Source of the DNA: Nitrospira sp.
Lineage (GTDB): Bacteria > Nitrospirota > Nitrospiria > Nitrospirales > Nitrospiraceae
Reading direction: 5' to 3'
Length of the DNA stretch: 64,000 nucleotides
Assembly (NCBI GenBank): GCA_036984305.1
Contig: BQWY01000001.1
Location: 310,001-374,000, forward strand
Positions 47,055 through 56,833 of this stretch are shown one piece after another. A program made the position numbers and the translations under genes. Numbering within the stretch: the stretch's first letter is position 1; the number at the start of each line of letters is the position of its first letter. The notes beneath the pieces are model-generated. The model was not told where the DNA came from and searched no databases. It saw nothing but the letters and a program-made list of their open reading frames with translations.

Positions 47055-48236
47055 CTAACGGATAGCGGTCAAAAGGTGACGAACCTGCGGCGTCTTGAGT
47101 TTCTTCAGCGCCTTGGCTTCAATTTGCCGGATCCGCTCCCGGGTGACGGCGAGGACATCACCGACTTGCTCGAGCGTGCGCGGTTGATCCTGTCCGATTC
47201 CAAACCGCATTCGAATGACCATCTGCTCTCGCTCGGTCAACCCGGACAACACGCGATCCAATTCCCGGGTGCGTTCGTTCCGGTGGACGGAAGAATCCGG
47301 TGAGACGACTTGATGGTCGGGTAGGAGATCCCCGAACATCATATCGCCGTCCCCAACGGGATGCTCCAAGGCGATGGGTTCCTGAAAAACCTGCATGGTT
47401 TCCTGGAGCTTGTCTGCCCGCATCCTGAGCACGTGCGCCACTTCCTCGAGCTTGGCCGGCCTACCCAGCTGCTGACCGAGGCGCCGAGAAGTCCGCAGAA
47501 TCCGATTGGACGCTTCGGTCTGGTGCACCGGCACACGTACCGTTCGGGACTGGTCTGCCAGCGCGCGGGTGATCCCTTGGCGTATCCACCAAGTGGCGTA
47601 CGTACTGAACTTGAATCCCTTGCGAAATTCAAACCGTTCCGCAGCTTTCATAAGGCCGATATTGCCCTCCTGGGTCAAATCGAGGAGGGTGAGCCCACGC
47701 CCCGTATAGTGCTTGGCCACGTCAACGACGAGGCGCAAGTTGCACCGGACCAATTCATCCTTCGCCCGCTCCAACGTCGCGCGACCGCGCCGTAACTGTG
47801 ACAGCGCGTCCTGAAGGTGCAACGCATGCGACTTGCTGTGACGTTCGGTCGCGACGATGAGAGCTTTCAGAATTCGCTCCGCACGATCCAGCGCGGTCGC
47901 GGAAAAACCGCTCAGGCGCTTGATCTCGCTCAGCGTCTGGAGTGCGTCGTCACGCTCCGGAGATTTCTTGACTCGCCCGCACAGCTGAATGGCTTGACGA
48001 AGCGCGAACCGTATCGTACGGGTTCCTTCGTCGATGCGTCTGGCTAACGTCGTCTCCTCTTCCTTGTTCAGCAGGGGGCGCTCGCCGAAAGAACGAAAGT
48101 ATATGGATTCCAGGTCCATGGTCGCGTCCGTGTAACGGACCTTCTTCTTCGGCGACACGCGCGAATTCGCCGCTGTTCCAATACTCAACTCTGTGGATTC
48201 CGTGACTGATTCGTCTGCTGCGATGTATTCCAACAT
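47055..48236 (-). CDS. Sigma-70 family RNA polymerase sigma factor (RpoD/RpoS-like)
   Basis: The protein has 393 residues. Region 1.2 '[16 protein letters not shown]' leads into region 2 '[17 protein letters not shown]', '[13 protein letters not shown]', '-10 reader' '[16 protein letters not shown]'. Region 3 follows, then region 4 '[15 protein letters not shown]' with HTH '[20 protein letters not shown]'. It lacks region 1.1, so it is a group 2 (non-essential-type) factor. I chose ATG 48236, preceded by GAGGTGAG at 4 nt, over starts up to 48410. Confidence 0.92.
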   Translation of the reverse strand: MLEYIAADESVTESTELSIGTAANSRVSPKKKVRYTDATMDLESIYFRSFGERPLLNKEEETTLARRIDEGTRTIRFALRQAIQLCGRVKKSPERDDALQTLSEIKRLSGFSATALDRAERILKALIVATERHSKSHALHLQDALSQLRRGRATLERAKDELVRCNLRLVVDVAKHYTGRGLTLLDLTQEGNIGLMKAAERFEFRKGFKFSTYATWWIRQGITRALADQSRTVRVPVHQTEASNRILRTSRRLGQQLGRPAKLEEVAHVLRMRADKLQETMQVFQEPIALEHPVGDGDMMFGDLLPDHQVVSPDSSVHRNERTRELDRVLSGLTEREQMVIRMRFGIGQDQPRTLEQVGDVLAVTRERIRQIEAKALKKLKTPQVRHLLTAIR

Positions 48237-48591
48237 GCCACTCACCTCGTGGTTATCTTGTTGGACATCGGCGCCTCCGCCTCGTATGTGTTGTGGAGGG
48301 ACGCCATGATACCCATTGTTTTGTGCAATCACTGTGCCTTCGGTTTGTAGGGTCTTGCATGAACTACGCAACACCACACACAGTGAGCCCTCTATTGATT
48401 TAGAGCCCAAAAAAGACGCGAGGATTCGTACTTCATGGAGACGAAAGGCGAGACAATGATGTCTCCTCTTCCCTACGTCGCGTCGGACAGCAGGAAATTA
48501 CCGTGCGCTTGGAAGTGCACACCTGCCACACAGCTGTCGCACACATGCCACAGTTTAGGGAAACTTAATGAGAGGGCGCTAATGCGTTTGA
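48237..48591. other. Intergenic region upstream of the sigma factor
   Basis: About 355 bases with no gene I can support. It presumably holds the promoter of the sigma factor gene; I could not identify convincing -35/-10 boxes. Confidence 0.35.
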
Positions 48592-49365
48592 CTAGGACGA
48601 TCGCTCTGGAAGCGATTTCAAGAAGGGTGCGAGGGTATCGACGGGGATGGGGAAGACAATCGTGGAATTCTTTTCCGTCGCGATTTCCACGAGCGTCTGG
48701 AGATAGCGCAATTGGAGCGCGGCGGACTGTTGACTCATCACGCCGGCCGCTTCGGCCAACTTCTGCGCAGCCTGAAACTCCCCTTCGGCGTGAATGATCT
48801 TCGCGCGCCGTTCGCGCTCCGCTTCGGCCTGCCGCGCAATCGCGCGTTGCATCTCTTGTGGAAGGTCGACGTTCTTGATCTCGACGGCGGTCACCTTGAT
48901 TCCCCAGGGCTCCGTCTGTTGATCGATGATGCGCTGTAGACTGGCATTGATTTCTTCTCGCTTGGCGAGCAACTCGTCGAGTTGGGCCTGGCCGAGGATA
49001 CTTCGAAGTGTCGTTTGCGCCATCATCGAGGTGGCGGAGTAGTAGTCTTCGACCTGGGTGATCGCGCGTTCCGGCTCGACGACGCGGAAATAGATGACGG
49101 CGTTCACTTTGACGGAAATATTGTCTTTGGTAATCACATCCTGGTGGGGCACGTCCATAGCGACGGTACGAAGGCTGACGTGGACGAGCCGGTCGATGAA
49201 GGGCAGGATGACGACCAGTCCGGGCCCATTCCCGCCGACGATTCCGCTGGACAGGCGGCCAAGTCGGAAGATGACCGCGCGTTCATATTCCGGCACCACG
49301 TTGAATGTCAGCTTGGCGAGAACGACCAAGAACACGACGACGATCACAATGCCGGATATTCCCAT
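48592..49365 (-). CDS. Slipin (SPFH/stomatin family)
   Basis: The protein has 257 residues: N-terminal membrane anchor ('[17 protein letters not shown]'), then the band-7 domain '[15 protein letters not shown]', '[14 protein letters not shown]', and '[15 protein letters not shown]'. A coiled-coil stretch rich in A/E/R follows (~180-220). It is a membrane scaffold partner of NfeD, encoded directly upstream (stop to start 1 nt apart). Confidence 0.95.
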   Translation of the reverse strand: MGISGIVIVVVFLVVLAKLTFNVVPEYERAVIFRLGRLSSGIVGGNGPGLVVILPFIDRLVHVSLRTVAMDVPHQDVITKDNISVKVNAVIYFRVVEPERAITQVEDYYSATSMMAQTTLRSILGQAQLDELLAKREEINASLQRIIDQQTEPWGIKVTAVEIKNVDLPQEMQRAIARQAEAERERRAKIIHAEGEFQAAQKLAEAAGVMSQQSAALQLRYLQTLVEIATEKNSTIVFPIPVDTLAPFLKSLPERSS

Positions 49366-49366
49366 G

Positions 49367-50710
49367 TCAGACCTCGCGTTGACGCAGCACGGGTTTTACA
49401 TACAGATGAAGCCCTTCCACTCTGATGACCTCGGCCCGCTCTCCTGGCTGTAGGGGCACCTCGCTGGTGGCTTCCCAGAGTTCGCCTCGGATCGAGACGT
49501 GTCCGTCCGGTGCCAGCGCTGTCTTGACTTCCCCGATCAGCCCAATCAACTCTTCACGACCCGTGCTGGGGCGGCGTCGGAGGGCACGAACGCCCGCACC
49601 CACGACGACTAAGGACAATAGTCCGGCCGTGACCACGACCGGAATGATCACCGTCCAGGAGATTTGGAGAAACTCAGCGTCCGTCTTCATCAACATGACT
49701 GACCCGAGCACCATGGCGATCGTCCCGCCGATTGCCAGGATCCCGAAGCTCGTCACGGTCGCTTCGAGCACGAAGAAAACGATGCCAATCAAAATGAGGA
49801 GTGCGCCAGCATAGTTGATGGGCAATGACTGAAACGAGTAGAACGCCAATACCAGGCTAATCGCACCGACGACACCGGGGAGAATCGCACCGGGGTTATA
49901 CAATTCTGCCAGGAGCCCGATCGTGCCGAGCGTCATGAGCACGTAGGCGATGTTCGGATCACTTAACGTTTTCAACACCTCCAGTCGCCAGCTCATGGGA
50001 AACGCCTCAGCGATCGCCTGCTTCGTGCGCAAGGTTGCGGAGCGATTGGCCATCGACACGGTTCGACCATCGAGGGCCTCCAGCAGCGCGTCCGTGTCGT
50101 CTGCCACGAGATCAATGAGTTTCAGTTTCAGCGCTTCCTTCTCGGTGGCGGACACGCTCTTGCGCACGGCGTCCTCTGCCCACTTTGCGTTTCGACCGTG
50201 CTGCTCCGCGATGGACTTGATGTAGGCGGCGGAATCGTTCTCTACTTTCTCCTTCATCGTCTTATCCATGTCCCCGCCGCCCATGGCGACGGGGTGCGCC
50301 GCCCCGATGTTGGTGCCAGGAGCCATCGCGGCAACATGGGCAGCAAGCGTTAAAAAGACACCCGCGGAGGCGGCACGTCCGCCGGAAGGCGCGACATACA
50401 CGACAACAGGAATCGGAGCCCCAGTGAACTCCTTGATGATGGCCCTCATGGAGGTATCCAGGCCTCCCGGGGTATCGAGACGCACGATTAACGCCTCGGC
50501 TGGCGGCGAGGAAGCAAATTCGATGGCGTCATGAAAATATTCGGCGGCGACCGGATTGATGACGCCTTCGTACGTAGCGATCACCACCCGCTCGCGTGCA
50601 TGTCCCGTCGCGGACGACAATGAGAGCACCGTGACGACAACCGCCACGAGAATTCGAGACAGGACGGGTGACGAAAGGGCCGAGCGGAGACTTGGTACGC
50701 TAATTGACAT
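49367..50710 (-). CDS. NfeD-family membrane-bound serine protease (long form)
   Basis: The protein has 447 residues: signal peptide, a ClpP-like protease domain (~35-220, with '[11 protein letters not shown]' and the nucleophile in '[11 protein letters not shown]'), 4-5 membrane helices (~260-370), and a C-terminal OB-fold NfeD domain ('[20 protein letters not shown]'). The long form pairs with slipin in membrane quality control. The start is ATG 50710; the frame runs further to 50800. Confidence 0.94.
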   Translation of the reverse strand: MSISVPSLRSALSSPVLSRILVAVVVTVLSLSSATGHARERVVIATYEGVINPVAAEYFHDAIEFASSPPAEALIVRLDTPGGLDTSMRAIIKEFTGAPIPVVVYVAPSGGRAASAGVFLTLAAHVAAMAPGTNIGAAHPVAMGGGDMDKTMKEKVENDSAAYIKSIAEQHGRNAKWAEDAVRKSVSATEKEALKLKLIDLVADDTDALLEALDGRTVSMANRSATLRTKQAIAEAFPMSWRLEVLKTLSDPNIAYVLMTLGTIGLLAELYNPGAILPGVVGAISLVLAFYSFQSLPINYAGALLILIGIVFFVLEATVTSFGILAIGGTIAMVLGSVMLMKTDAEFLQISWTVIIPVVVTAGLLSLVVVGAGVRALRRRPSTGREELIGLIGEVKTALAPDGHVSIRGELWEATSEVPLQPGERAEVIRVEGLHLYVKPVLRQREV

Positions 50711-50971
50711 CACAGAGGCCCCCCGTGTCCGGCAGTGCAGGGGATGGCTTCGAATCCAATGGAAAAGGCTCACCGGATGAGAAATCTTACGGAGTTGCAC
50801 GAAGCGGTGTCAAGGAAGCGGCTTCAGATCCGGTGGTCTCTGGATAAGACGCCTGAGCCATGAAGCGGGCTTCACACAAAGTCGAGGCTGCTTCGGCTGA
50901 GAATGGCTGCGCGGTTGCAAACCTTTCCACGGCTCTCCTAGAATGCCGTGACAGGCTTGGCAGAGGATCCT

Positions 50972-51865
50972 ATGCGAATGCTGCGGAACGGGGAGCGGGT
51001 GCATCTGGTCGATCGGAAGGGACGACAGTACGCCCTGACGTTGAAATCTGGGGAAACCTTTCAGTTCAGCGGGGAAACGATTCCGCACGACGACCTGATC
51101 GGAAAACCGGACGGCTCAGTCGTCACGTTCTCGCGAGGCAAACGTATGCTGGCCCTCTGTCCGACATTAGCCGAATACGTGCTGAAAATGCCCCGTGGAG
51201 CACAGGTACTCTACCCTAAGGATCTGGCATTGATTACCATGTGGGCCGATGTCTTCCCCGGGGCTCGGATTTTTGAAGCGGGAGCGGGCTCAGGTGCGCT
51301 GACCATGGCACTCCTGCGAGCCACGGGCATGCGCGGCAGTGTCGTCACGTACGAACTCCGGGAAGATTTTTCTCGCACAGCCAGGATGAATATCGATCGT
51401 TATTTGGGGGCTGTCCCGAATTTACGGTTGGAGCGGCGGGACGTCTACGAAGGTATCGTGTTGAGTCCCGGCGAAGACCCCTTCGACCGCGTCGTGCTGG
51501 ACCTGCCGGAGCCCTGGCGTGTCGTCCCGCATGCCGTCACGGTTCTCCGATCTGGAGGTGTGTATCTGAGTTATGTGCCGACCGTGCCTCAGGTGGTGCA
51601 GACCGTGGAGGCCTTGGAACGCGCCTCGGTATTCGGCATGATTCACACGTTCGAAACGATGTTGCGAACCTGGAACATCCAGGGGAGGAGTGTTCGGCCA
51701 GATCACCGAATGGTCGCGCATTCCGGATTTATCACGGTAGCCAGGAAGGTCGATGCTTCGTTTGGCGGTTCGGGATCCGTGTCAACTAGTGACGCTGAGG
51801 AGCAAGGCGACGAACGTGTGCCCTCGCACGAGGTCGAGAGAGATGCATCGCAATGGGACGACTGA
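50972..51865 (+). CDS. trmI: tRNA (adenine-58-N1)-methyltransferase TrmI
   Basis: The protein has 297 residues: N-terminal beta domain ('ERVHLVDRKGRQYALTL'), then the Rossmann fold with 'GARIFEAGAGSGALTMALL', 'VVLDLPEPW', and 'LSYVPTVPQV'. The tail is acidic. I chose ATG 50972 with AGAGGA 5 nt upstream; GTG 50948 is the alternative (305 residues). It makes m1A58 in tRNA. It overlaps the next gene by 13 nt. Confidence 0.92.
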   Translation: MRMLRNGERVHLVDRKGRQYALTLKSGETFQFSGETIPHDDLIGKPDGSVVTFSRGKRMLALCPTLAEYVLKMPRGAQVLYPKDLALITMWADVFPGARIFEAGAGSGALTMALLRATGMRGSVVTYELREDFSRTARMNIDRYLGAVPNLRLERRDVYEGIVLSPGEDPFDRVVLDLPEPWRVVPHAVTVLRSGGVYLSYVPTVPQVVQTVEALERASVFGMIHTFETMLRTWNIQGRSVRPDHRMVAHSGFITVARKVDASFGGSGSVSTSDAEEQGDERVPSHEVERDASQWDD

Positions 51866-52608
51866 ACGGGAAGACGGCGCTCGTCACGGGGGCCAATGCC
51901 GGGATCGGCGAAGCGATTGCCAGAGTGTTTGCCCGCGAGGGTGCCGCCCTGGTGATGACTGGCCGACGTCAGGCTGAACTGGACCGGGTGACGCGGGACA
52001 TCTCGAAACACGGCGGCCGTGCGGTTGCAGTCGCTGGCTCGGTGACAGACGAAACACATGTGCGTGAGGCGGTCGCACAATGCCTCAGCCACTTCGGCCG
52101 AGTCGACATACTGGTGAACAACGCTGGAATCGGTGACTTCGGCAAACGCTTGCACGAGGTCGACGACGCGACCTGGCAGCAGGTGCTCGATGTGAATCTC
52201 ACCGGGGTCTTTCGCATGACTCGAGCAGTGCTGCCGGAACTCGTTAAGACCGGCGGCGGCAGCATCATCAATATTTCGTCCATTGCGAGCCTGGTCGGAA
52301 TCCCAATGCTTTCGGCCTATGCGGCGAGCAAGGGGGCGCTCGATGCCCTGACCCGCTCGGTGGCTCTCGACTATGCCGCGGACAAGATTCGGTGCAACGT
52401 CATCAACCCAGGTCTGGTGGCGACGCCGATGGCCGCCCCCCTCTTGGCTGACGAGCAGCGAGCAGCGCAGGTGCTCACGGACTATCCCATCCGCCGGCCG
52501 GGCCACCCGGAAGAAATTGCGATGCTGGCACTCTATCTGGCCTCGGATGAGTCTACATGGATGACCGGGACGACCCTCCCGCTTGATGGCGGCATGACCG
52601 CTCACTAA
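51853..52608 (+). CDS. Short-chain dehydrogenase/reductase (FabG-like)
   Basis: The protein has 251 residues: 'VTGANAGIGEAIARVF' cofactor site, 'ILVNNAGIG', 'INISSIAS' catalytic Ser, 'YAASKG' (YxxxK), and 'INPGLVATPM'. Typical of classical SDRs; the substrate is not visible. Basic residue in 'TGRRQAEL' favours NADP(H). It starts within trmI and precedes aroE by 17 nt. Confidence 0.93.
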   Translation: MGRLNGKTALVTGANAGIGEAIARVFAREGAALVMTGRRQAELDRVTRDISKHGGRAVAVAGSVTDETHVREAVAQCLSHFGRVDILVNNAGIGDFGKRLHEVDDATWQQVLDVNLTGVFRMTRAVLPELVKTGGGSIINISSIASLVGIPMLSAYAASKGALDALTRSVALDYAADKIRCNVINPGLVATPMAAPLLADEQRAAQVLTDYPIRRPGHPEEIAMLALYLASDESTWMTGTTLPLDGGMTAH

Positions 52609-52625
52609 CCGAGTAGAGACCGACC

Positions 52626-53507
52626 ATGACGGCAGACATATCGGGCGGACCGGGTGAGATCAATGCTCACACGAAGTGGTGCGGCGTCATTGGGAATCCC
52701 GTGGAACATTCCCTTTCTCCGAGCATTCACAACGCGGCGTTTCAAGATTGTAGGCTGAACTATGTCTATCTGGCATTTCGCGTCGAGCACATCGCGGATG
52801 CAATTCGCGGAATCCGCGCCCTGGGGAATGCCGGCGGTTTCAGTGTGACGATTCCGCACAAGGTCTCGGTGATACCGCATCTCGACGACGTCGAGACGAC
52901 CGCGCGCCACATCGGGGCCGTCAACACGATCGTGGTTCGCGACGGCAAATTGACCGGGTACAATACCGACGCGTCCGGTGCGTTGCGAGCGTTGCAAGAC
53001 GCAGGGGTTGAGCTGAAGGGCCGACACGTGATTGTGTTGGGTTCGGGAGGCGCCGCTCGCGCCATTGCCTTCGGTTTGGCAACCGGCACCGAGATTGCCA
53101 GGCTGACGATCTTGGGAATCGACGAAAAGGAGCGACGCGCACTCGTCAACGACCTTCAGGCAAAAACCGGTGTGCCCATAGCGCAGGGGCTGCTTGAAGA
53201 ACAGATGCTCCGAGAAGTCGTCCCGTCGGCAGAAATTATGATTCATTGCACGCCGGTCGGGATGTCTCCGAAGACGCACCAAAGCTGTGTTCCGGTCTCC
53301 CTGCTTTCGCCGCGGCTCACGGTGATGGATATTGTTTATAACCCGCGCGAGACGCGATTGCTCAAGGAGGCGAAAGGTGCAGGGGCCAAAGCGATTCCCG
53401 GACTCGATATGTTCCTGAACCAAGCACTCGAACAGTTCGAGCTCTGGACCGGTCTTCAAGCGCCGGCCTCCGTGATGCGTCGGATTTTAGAATCGCGATT
53501 CTCATGA
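52626..53507 (+). CDS. aroE: Shikimate 5-dehydrogenase
   Basis: The protein has 293 residues: 'KWCGVIGNPVEHSLSPSIHN', catalytic Lys in 'VTIPHKVSVIPH', 'GYNTDASGALRAL', 'VLGSGGAARAIAF', and 'HCTPVGMSPK'. It reduces 3-dehydroshikimate. ATGA overlap with aroK; both complement the aromatic genes at 28-33 kb. Confidence 0.96.
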   Translation: MTADISGGPGEINAHTKWCGVIGNPVEHSLSPSIHNAAFQDCRLNYVYLAFRVEHIADAIRGIRALGNAGGFSVTIPHKVSVIPHLDDVETTARHIGAVNTIVVRDGKLTGYNTDASGALRALQDAGVELKGRHVIVLGSGGAARAIAFGLATGTEIARLTILGIDEKERRALVNDLQAKTGVPIAQGLLEEQMLREVVPSAEIMIHCTPVGMSPKTHQSCVPVSLLSPRLTVMDIVYNPRETRLLKEAKGAGAKAIPGLDMFLNQALEQFELWTGLQAPASVMRRILESRFS

Positions 53508-54022
53508 ACATCGTCTTGATCGGCTATCGAGGAACCGGAAAGAGCAGCGTCGCAAAGATCCTTGCGCACCGACTCGGGCGACGGCTGGTGTCCACCGATG
53601 CGGAAGTCGTGACACAAGCGGGGCGTTCGATACCCGACATTGTACAGTCACACGGATGGGAGCACTTTAGGGAACAGGAATCGGTCATCTGTCGGCAGGT
53701 GGGCGCAGAGGATGGATTGATCATCGATACAGGCGGCGGGGCGATCTTGCGTGACGAAAATGTCCGGGCGCTCAAAGGGAATGGTGTCGTCTTCTGGCTG
53801 ACCGCCGCCGTGCCGACCATTGCGGCACGCATCGCCGGCGATACGAACCGTCCCTCCCTCACCGGAGGCAAATCGTTTGTCGACGAAGTGGCCGAAGTCC
53901 TGCAGGACCGGGCCCCGAAATATCGGGCGGCCGCTGATCATACGCTGGCAACGGATGATGAACTTCCCACTCAGATCGCTGCGCGCATACTTGCGCTCCT
54001 GGAGACTCGACCGGTTCACTAA
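53504..54022 (+). CDS. aroK: Shikimate kinase
   Basis: The protein has 172 residues: P-loop 'LIGYRGTGKSSVAKILA', 'STDAEVVTQAGRSIPDI', 'DTGGGAILRDENV', and the lid 'TNRPSLTGG'. Normal length. It is the last gene before the tRNA-Arg and the accessory zone. Confidence 0.96.
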   Translation: MNIVLIGYRGTGKSSVAKILAHRLGRRLVSTDAEVVTQAGRSIPDIVQSHGWEHFREQESVICRQVGAEDGLIIDTGGGAILRDENVRALKGNGVVFWLTAAVPTIAARIAGDTNRPSLTGGKSFVDEVAEVLQDRAPKYRAAADHTLATDDELPTQIAARILALLETRPVH

Positions 54023-54075
54023 CGGCTCTTGCAGCTTGACACACTTCCTGCCTCGTGGTTCAAATAGCGTCGTGT

Positions 54076-54152
54076 GCGCCCGTAGCTCAGTTGGATAGAG
54101 CGTCGGGCTTCGAACCCGCAGGTCGCAGGTTCAATTCCTGCCGGGCGCACCA
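54076..54152 (+). tRNA. tRNA-Arg (TCG)
   Basis: The 77-nt cloverleaf has acceptor GCGCCCG/CGGGCGC, D-arm GCTCAGTTGGATAGAGC, anticodon loop CTTCGAA (TCG), T-arm GCAGGTTCAATTCCTGC, and an encoded CCA. The anticodon stem has a T-C mismatch at 27-43. An integrase-like remnant lies 13 nt downstream, making the tRNA a likely attachment site. Confidence 0.95.
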
Positions 54153-54164
54153 TTTTTCAAGCAC

Positions 54165-54374
54165 TTAGGCGGTCTCGGCCCCCGCCAACCCGTCAAATTG
54201 TGCTCGATTTGTGCTCACCTGGGCCCGCAGCCGATCTAGCACCTCCGCCCCACCGCGCAGACTCTCCGGATAATGGTGCCCATAGTTGAAAGCATGGCGT
54301 GCTACGGAGCCGTTAGGAAATTTGGTATTACAGACTCCTTTCCAATGCTCTCGGAAATTGATCAATTTTGTCAT
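54165..54374 (-). pseudogene. Tyrosine-recombinase integrase, C-terminal remnant
   Basis: The minus-strand frame ends 'HAFNYGHHYPESLRGGAE' and 'VLDRLRAQVSTN', the pattern of the last helix of phage-type integrases, where the catalytic Tyr follows 'xYGHxxP'. Only ~45 residues look homologous; further upstream the frame reads into the radical SAM remnant on the other strand. Its place 13 nt beyond a tRNA 3' end matches an integrase at an attachment site. Assignment rests on this short stretch. Confidence 0.5.
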
Positions 54375-55049
54375 GTAGTCAACCAGTGTGTTGCGGATCC
54401 AAAATGGCTTGCATTTGGCTATGTCGGAGCAATGGATGACCGGTTTGACTCGTACTATTCAGCAGGGTGCACTGCCCTCTGGTATGGGATAGAGAGCGGG
54501 AACGAAGAGGTCCGAAAGTCATTGGCTAAGAAGTTCACTAATGAAAAGATCCGGGAAGACATTGCGAAAACCGTATCTGCGGGGATATGAACCGGCATTG
54601 GTTTCATCTTTGGTCTTCCAGGGGAGTGGGAGGAGGCATACGTTGACAGTATTCAGTTGGCCTCTGTGTTGGACGCGGATTCTGTCTCATGGAGCCCATT
54701 TACAGTAGATCCAGGGACTACCATGGCCACGCGTCCCGAAAGATTCTCCATTGACTTGGCCCCCGACTGGCTGGATCGAATTGCATTTCTGCCAGAGCGT
54801 ATCAGTCCAGCGGATGTCCCGTACTTTAAAATTGATGGACGATGGAATACGGAACTGTGTAGGCAAAGAGGGCAGAGAATTGGGTACACGAGTGGTGGAG
54901 AAAACCGAGTCGTGGCCAATCTTGATTATGTGGCTTTGGCAATAACTGGATCCGACCTGACGCAAAATCATTTTCTCGGGTTACTCTCAGACGTTATCGA
55001 TAAAAATGATGTCCAAGGTTTCGAACTGCTTAGACGTGCGATTCTATAA
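54312..55049 (+). pseudogene. Radical SAM protein remnant (5' truncated, in-frame stop)
   Basis: Reading in one frame from about 54312, 'YYSAGCTALWYGIESGNEEV' and 'TGIGFIFGLPGEWEEAY' are the barrel segments of B12-binding-type radical SAM proteins. A TGA at 54588-54590 interrupts the frame right after 'KTVSAGI', and sequence continues in the same frame to 55049. The N-terminal cobalamin domain and the CxxxCxxC cluster site are missing, cut where the integrase remnant begins. It is not functional as drawn. Confidence 0.72.
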
Positions 55050-55307
55050 TAATTCCGATGAAACGCCGGCATATCTTTGATGAGACGGGGCACTTAGGTC
55101 CGATACGCGGTTGGCGGTAGTCCCGCCAGCGCCTCATATATTCCCTCGCTACGTTTCGGACACAGTGGCCATGCGGCCTGTCCGCAAAGCCCTGACACAC
55201 AACGGATTTGTTGGACGACCTGCGGAGGGGCAACCCGCGCAGCAGCTGATTGGCCACGCCGACAACAGCGATGTCCGATTTCACCTCTTCTACTCAGAGG
55301 AAGGCTT
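55050..55307. other. Stretch without a recognisable gene
   Basis: Small frames on both strands (for example 55030-55284 minus) give no family I recognise. It may be further debris of a mobile element. Confidence 0.3.
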
Positions 55308-56288
55308 CTACCATTCAGCTATTATCCGACTTACCAATGCCTTCTTGTCGACCCGACTTCCCTTGACCATAGTGTTAATGTGGATTTCAGTGGCTCGTTT
55401 GACACGAACCGTTTTCCATTGGGCTGTACTAATGATGGCGTTTGGATCAACATCCATGAAGCCTCCCTTACCTTCCTCCAGGGGGCCTATGGCATGGTCA
55501 AATTCAAATGTACCAAAACCTTGCACCTGCGACGCGTTTCCAGCGGAGGTGGGCGGATGCTCGCCTTCCCAGCGGTAGAAGAGCTCCCTCTGGGCTTCAC
55601 GGATTCCAACCTCCTCGCTTTTCCAATGGCCAATGAGAACCCCTTTCCCATCAAAATGGTCACCTCTCAAATGAAGCGTTCTCCGGTCGCTTGTGGTGCG
55701 AATTGTGAAGAATGAAAGTTCGACCGCAGACCCTGTTTGGATACGTTCCCACCAGGCTCCAATAATCTGCGAGATGAATGAGTTAATGGCGGTATTGACT
55801 ACCAGGGCATCCGCATCGATCTTGTTCCTGCAACCCAGCTTGCGAATCTGCCTGCAGAGCGAACTACAAGTAGGTTTAAGCGCTCGACCCAAATTTTTGT
55901 CTGGGGAAGACTCGAATGTCGCAGGCTTGACACCTAGTAGGTCTGTCGGAAGCTTAAGATCGTGAGTGCTCTCGTAAACAAGAAAGCAGCGCTGTCGGCC
56001 AATGCTTCCAATGAACAAACCGAGTTCGAATACGACGTTGTCACGAGGAGTCAGCTTCTTAGCTTGGCGACTTGTCGTGACATCGTCCGGTGTCAGCACT
56101 ACGACCGCGAAATCCATATCTCCGGACGTTTTCTCAAGCGACTCGATGTATGTGGCGCTGAGTTCGAATTTCCACGGCCATGGTGCTATCTCGGCATTGT
56201 CGCCAAGATTATGTAAGAGGAGGCGTTCGACAGCTTTAGCAATCTTAATTCCTTCGGACGACGACGCAATGAATACTTTCGGTACCAT
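55308..56288 (-). CDS. TIR-like (PF10137-type) nucleotide-binding protein with C-terminal GxW domain
   Basis: The protein has 326 residues. Residues ~3-125 match the TIR-like fold of predicted nucleotide-binding/CBASS-Pycsar effector proteins: 'KVFIASSSEGIKIAKAVE', 'YIESLEKTSGDMDFAVVVLT', and 'RDNVVFELGLFIGSIGRQR' with the putative catalytic Glu88. Residues ~170-305 form a beta-rich domain opening with 'IIGAWWERI' (a GxW start), then 'LHLRGDHFDGKG', 'GHWKSEEVG', 'ELFYRWEGEH', and 'GFMDVDPN', suggesting a small beta-barrel sensor. No nucleotidyltransferase is adjacent. The gene is intact among decayed neighbours. Likely an NAD-depleting defence effector; this is inference. Confidence 0.75.
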   Translation of the reverse strand: MVPKVFIASSSEGIKIAKAVERLLLHNLGDNAEIAPWPWKFELSATYIESLEKTSGDMDFAVVVLTPDDVTTSRQAKKLTPRDNVVFELGLFIGSIGRQRCFLVYESTHDLKLPTDLLGVKPATFESSPDKNLGRALKPTCSSLCRQIRKLGCRNKIDADALVVNTAINSFISQIIGAWWERIQTGSAVELSFFTIRTTSDRRTLHLRGDHFDGKGVLIGHWKSEEVGIREAQRELFYRWEGEHPPTSAGNASQVQGFGTFEFDHAIGPLEEGKGGFMDVDPNAIISTAQWKTVRVKRATEIHINTMVKGSRVDKKALVSRIIAEW

Positions 56289-56583
56289 GATCCTTCCTCA
56301 CCCCATAGTATGAGCGAGAGTCAGCTGGCGAAACTAATGCGCATCATCTATAGCTCAGCTGAAACATCGAGAAGTCGCAGGGTCAAATCTTGACTCGCGT
56401 CGATGGCTTAGCGAACTCTGGCTTTGCTATAGCCATCAGGAACGGGTCCCAATCAGCCTGAGTGGCGGAATTGCCTCAACTATCTGCGTGCGTGGAAACT
56501 CTGTCAAGAATGGACTGGCGAGAAATGCTCCTATTCCAGCTTAGGCTGATAAGTATGGTAATTGTACACCGGACATAAGGTTC
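56289..56583. other. Non-coding stretch with a degenerate tRNA-like segment
   Basis: No gene seen. At 56349-56400 a 'TAGCTCAGCTG' D-arm-like piece is followed by 'GTCGCAGGGTCAAATC', resembling the T-arm of the tRNA-Arg at 54.1 kb, but the anticodon arm is missing. Confidence 0.4.
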
Positions 56584-56720
56584 ATGATGGAACAGCAGTG
56601 TGTCCTCACTCACGAGCGGAGGTTTTCAGCTGAGTTCAAACGTGGGGCGGTTGCGAGGCTGGATACACCTGAGGGAATGATGAGTCAAATCGCGGCCGAG
56701 GTAAGAGCAGATACACTTGG
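56584..56720 (+). pseudogene. IS3-type transposase OrfA fragment
   Basis: The frame beginning ATG 56584 encodes 'RRFSAEFKRGAVARL' and 'MSQIAAEV', the start of an IS3/IS2-like OrfA helix-turn-helix. The rest departs from the family and ends within ~45 residues. No inverted repeats or OrfB were found. Confidence 0.5.
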
Positions 56721-56772
56721 CTATATCGATCGTTGCCATAACCCTTCCGACAGCGGCGAAGACTGGGGGGGT

Positions 56773-56832
56773 CAGCAGCAGGGGACAAAACTCTTAGCCC
56801 ACGTGTCTGTGGAACCAGGGTAGAACCTGGGG
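56773..56832 (+). repeat. 60-nt structured repeat, copy 1
   Basis: This segment aligns without gaps to 61819-61878, the first 24 positions identical and the rest partly diverged. Near its 3' end CCAGG (56815-56819) can pair with CCTGG (56826-56830) around a 6-nt loop; in copy 2 the same positions read ACGGG/CCCGT, so two base pairs change in a compensating way. It lies between the IS3 fragment and the AAA+ fragment. The family is unknown to me. Confidence 0.7.
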
Positions 56833-56833
56833 C

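Noticed and set aside
55030..55284. Minus-strand frame that might be a transposase piece
   Set aside because: No catalytic motif or family resemblance could be shown.
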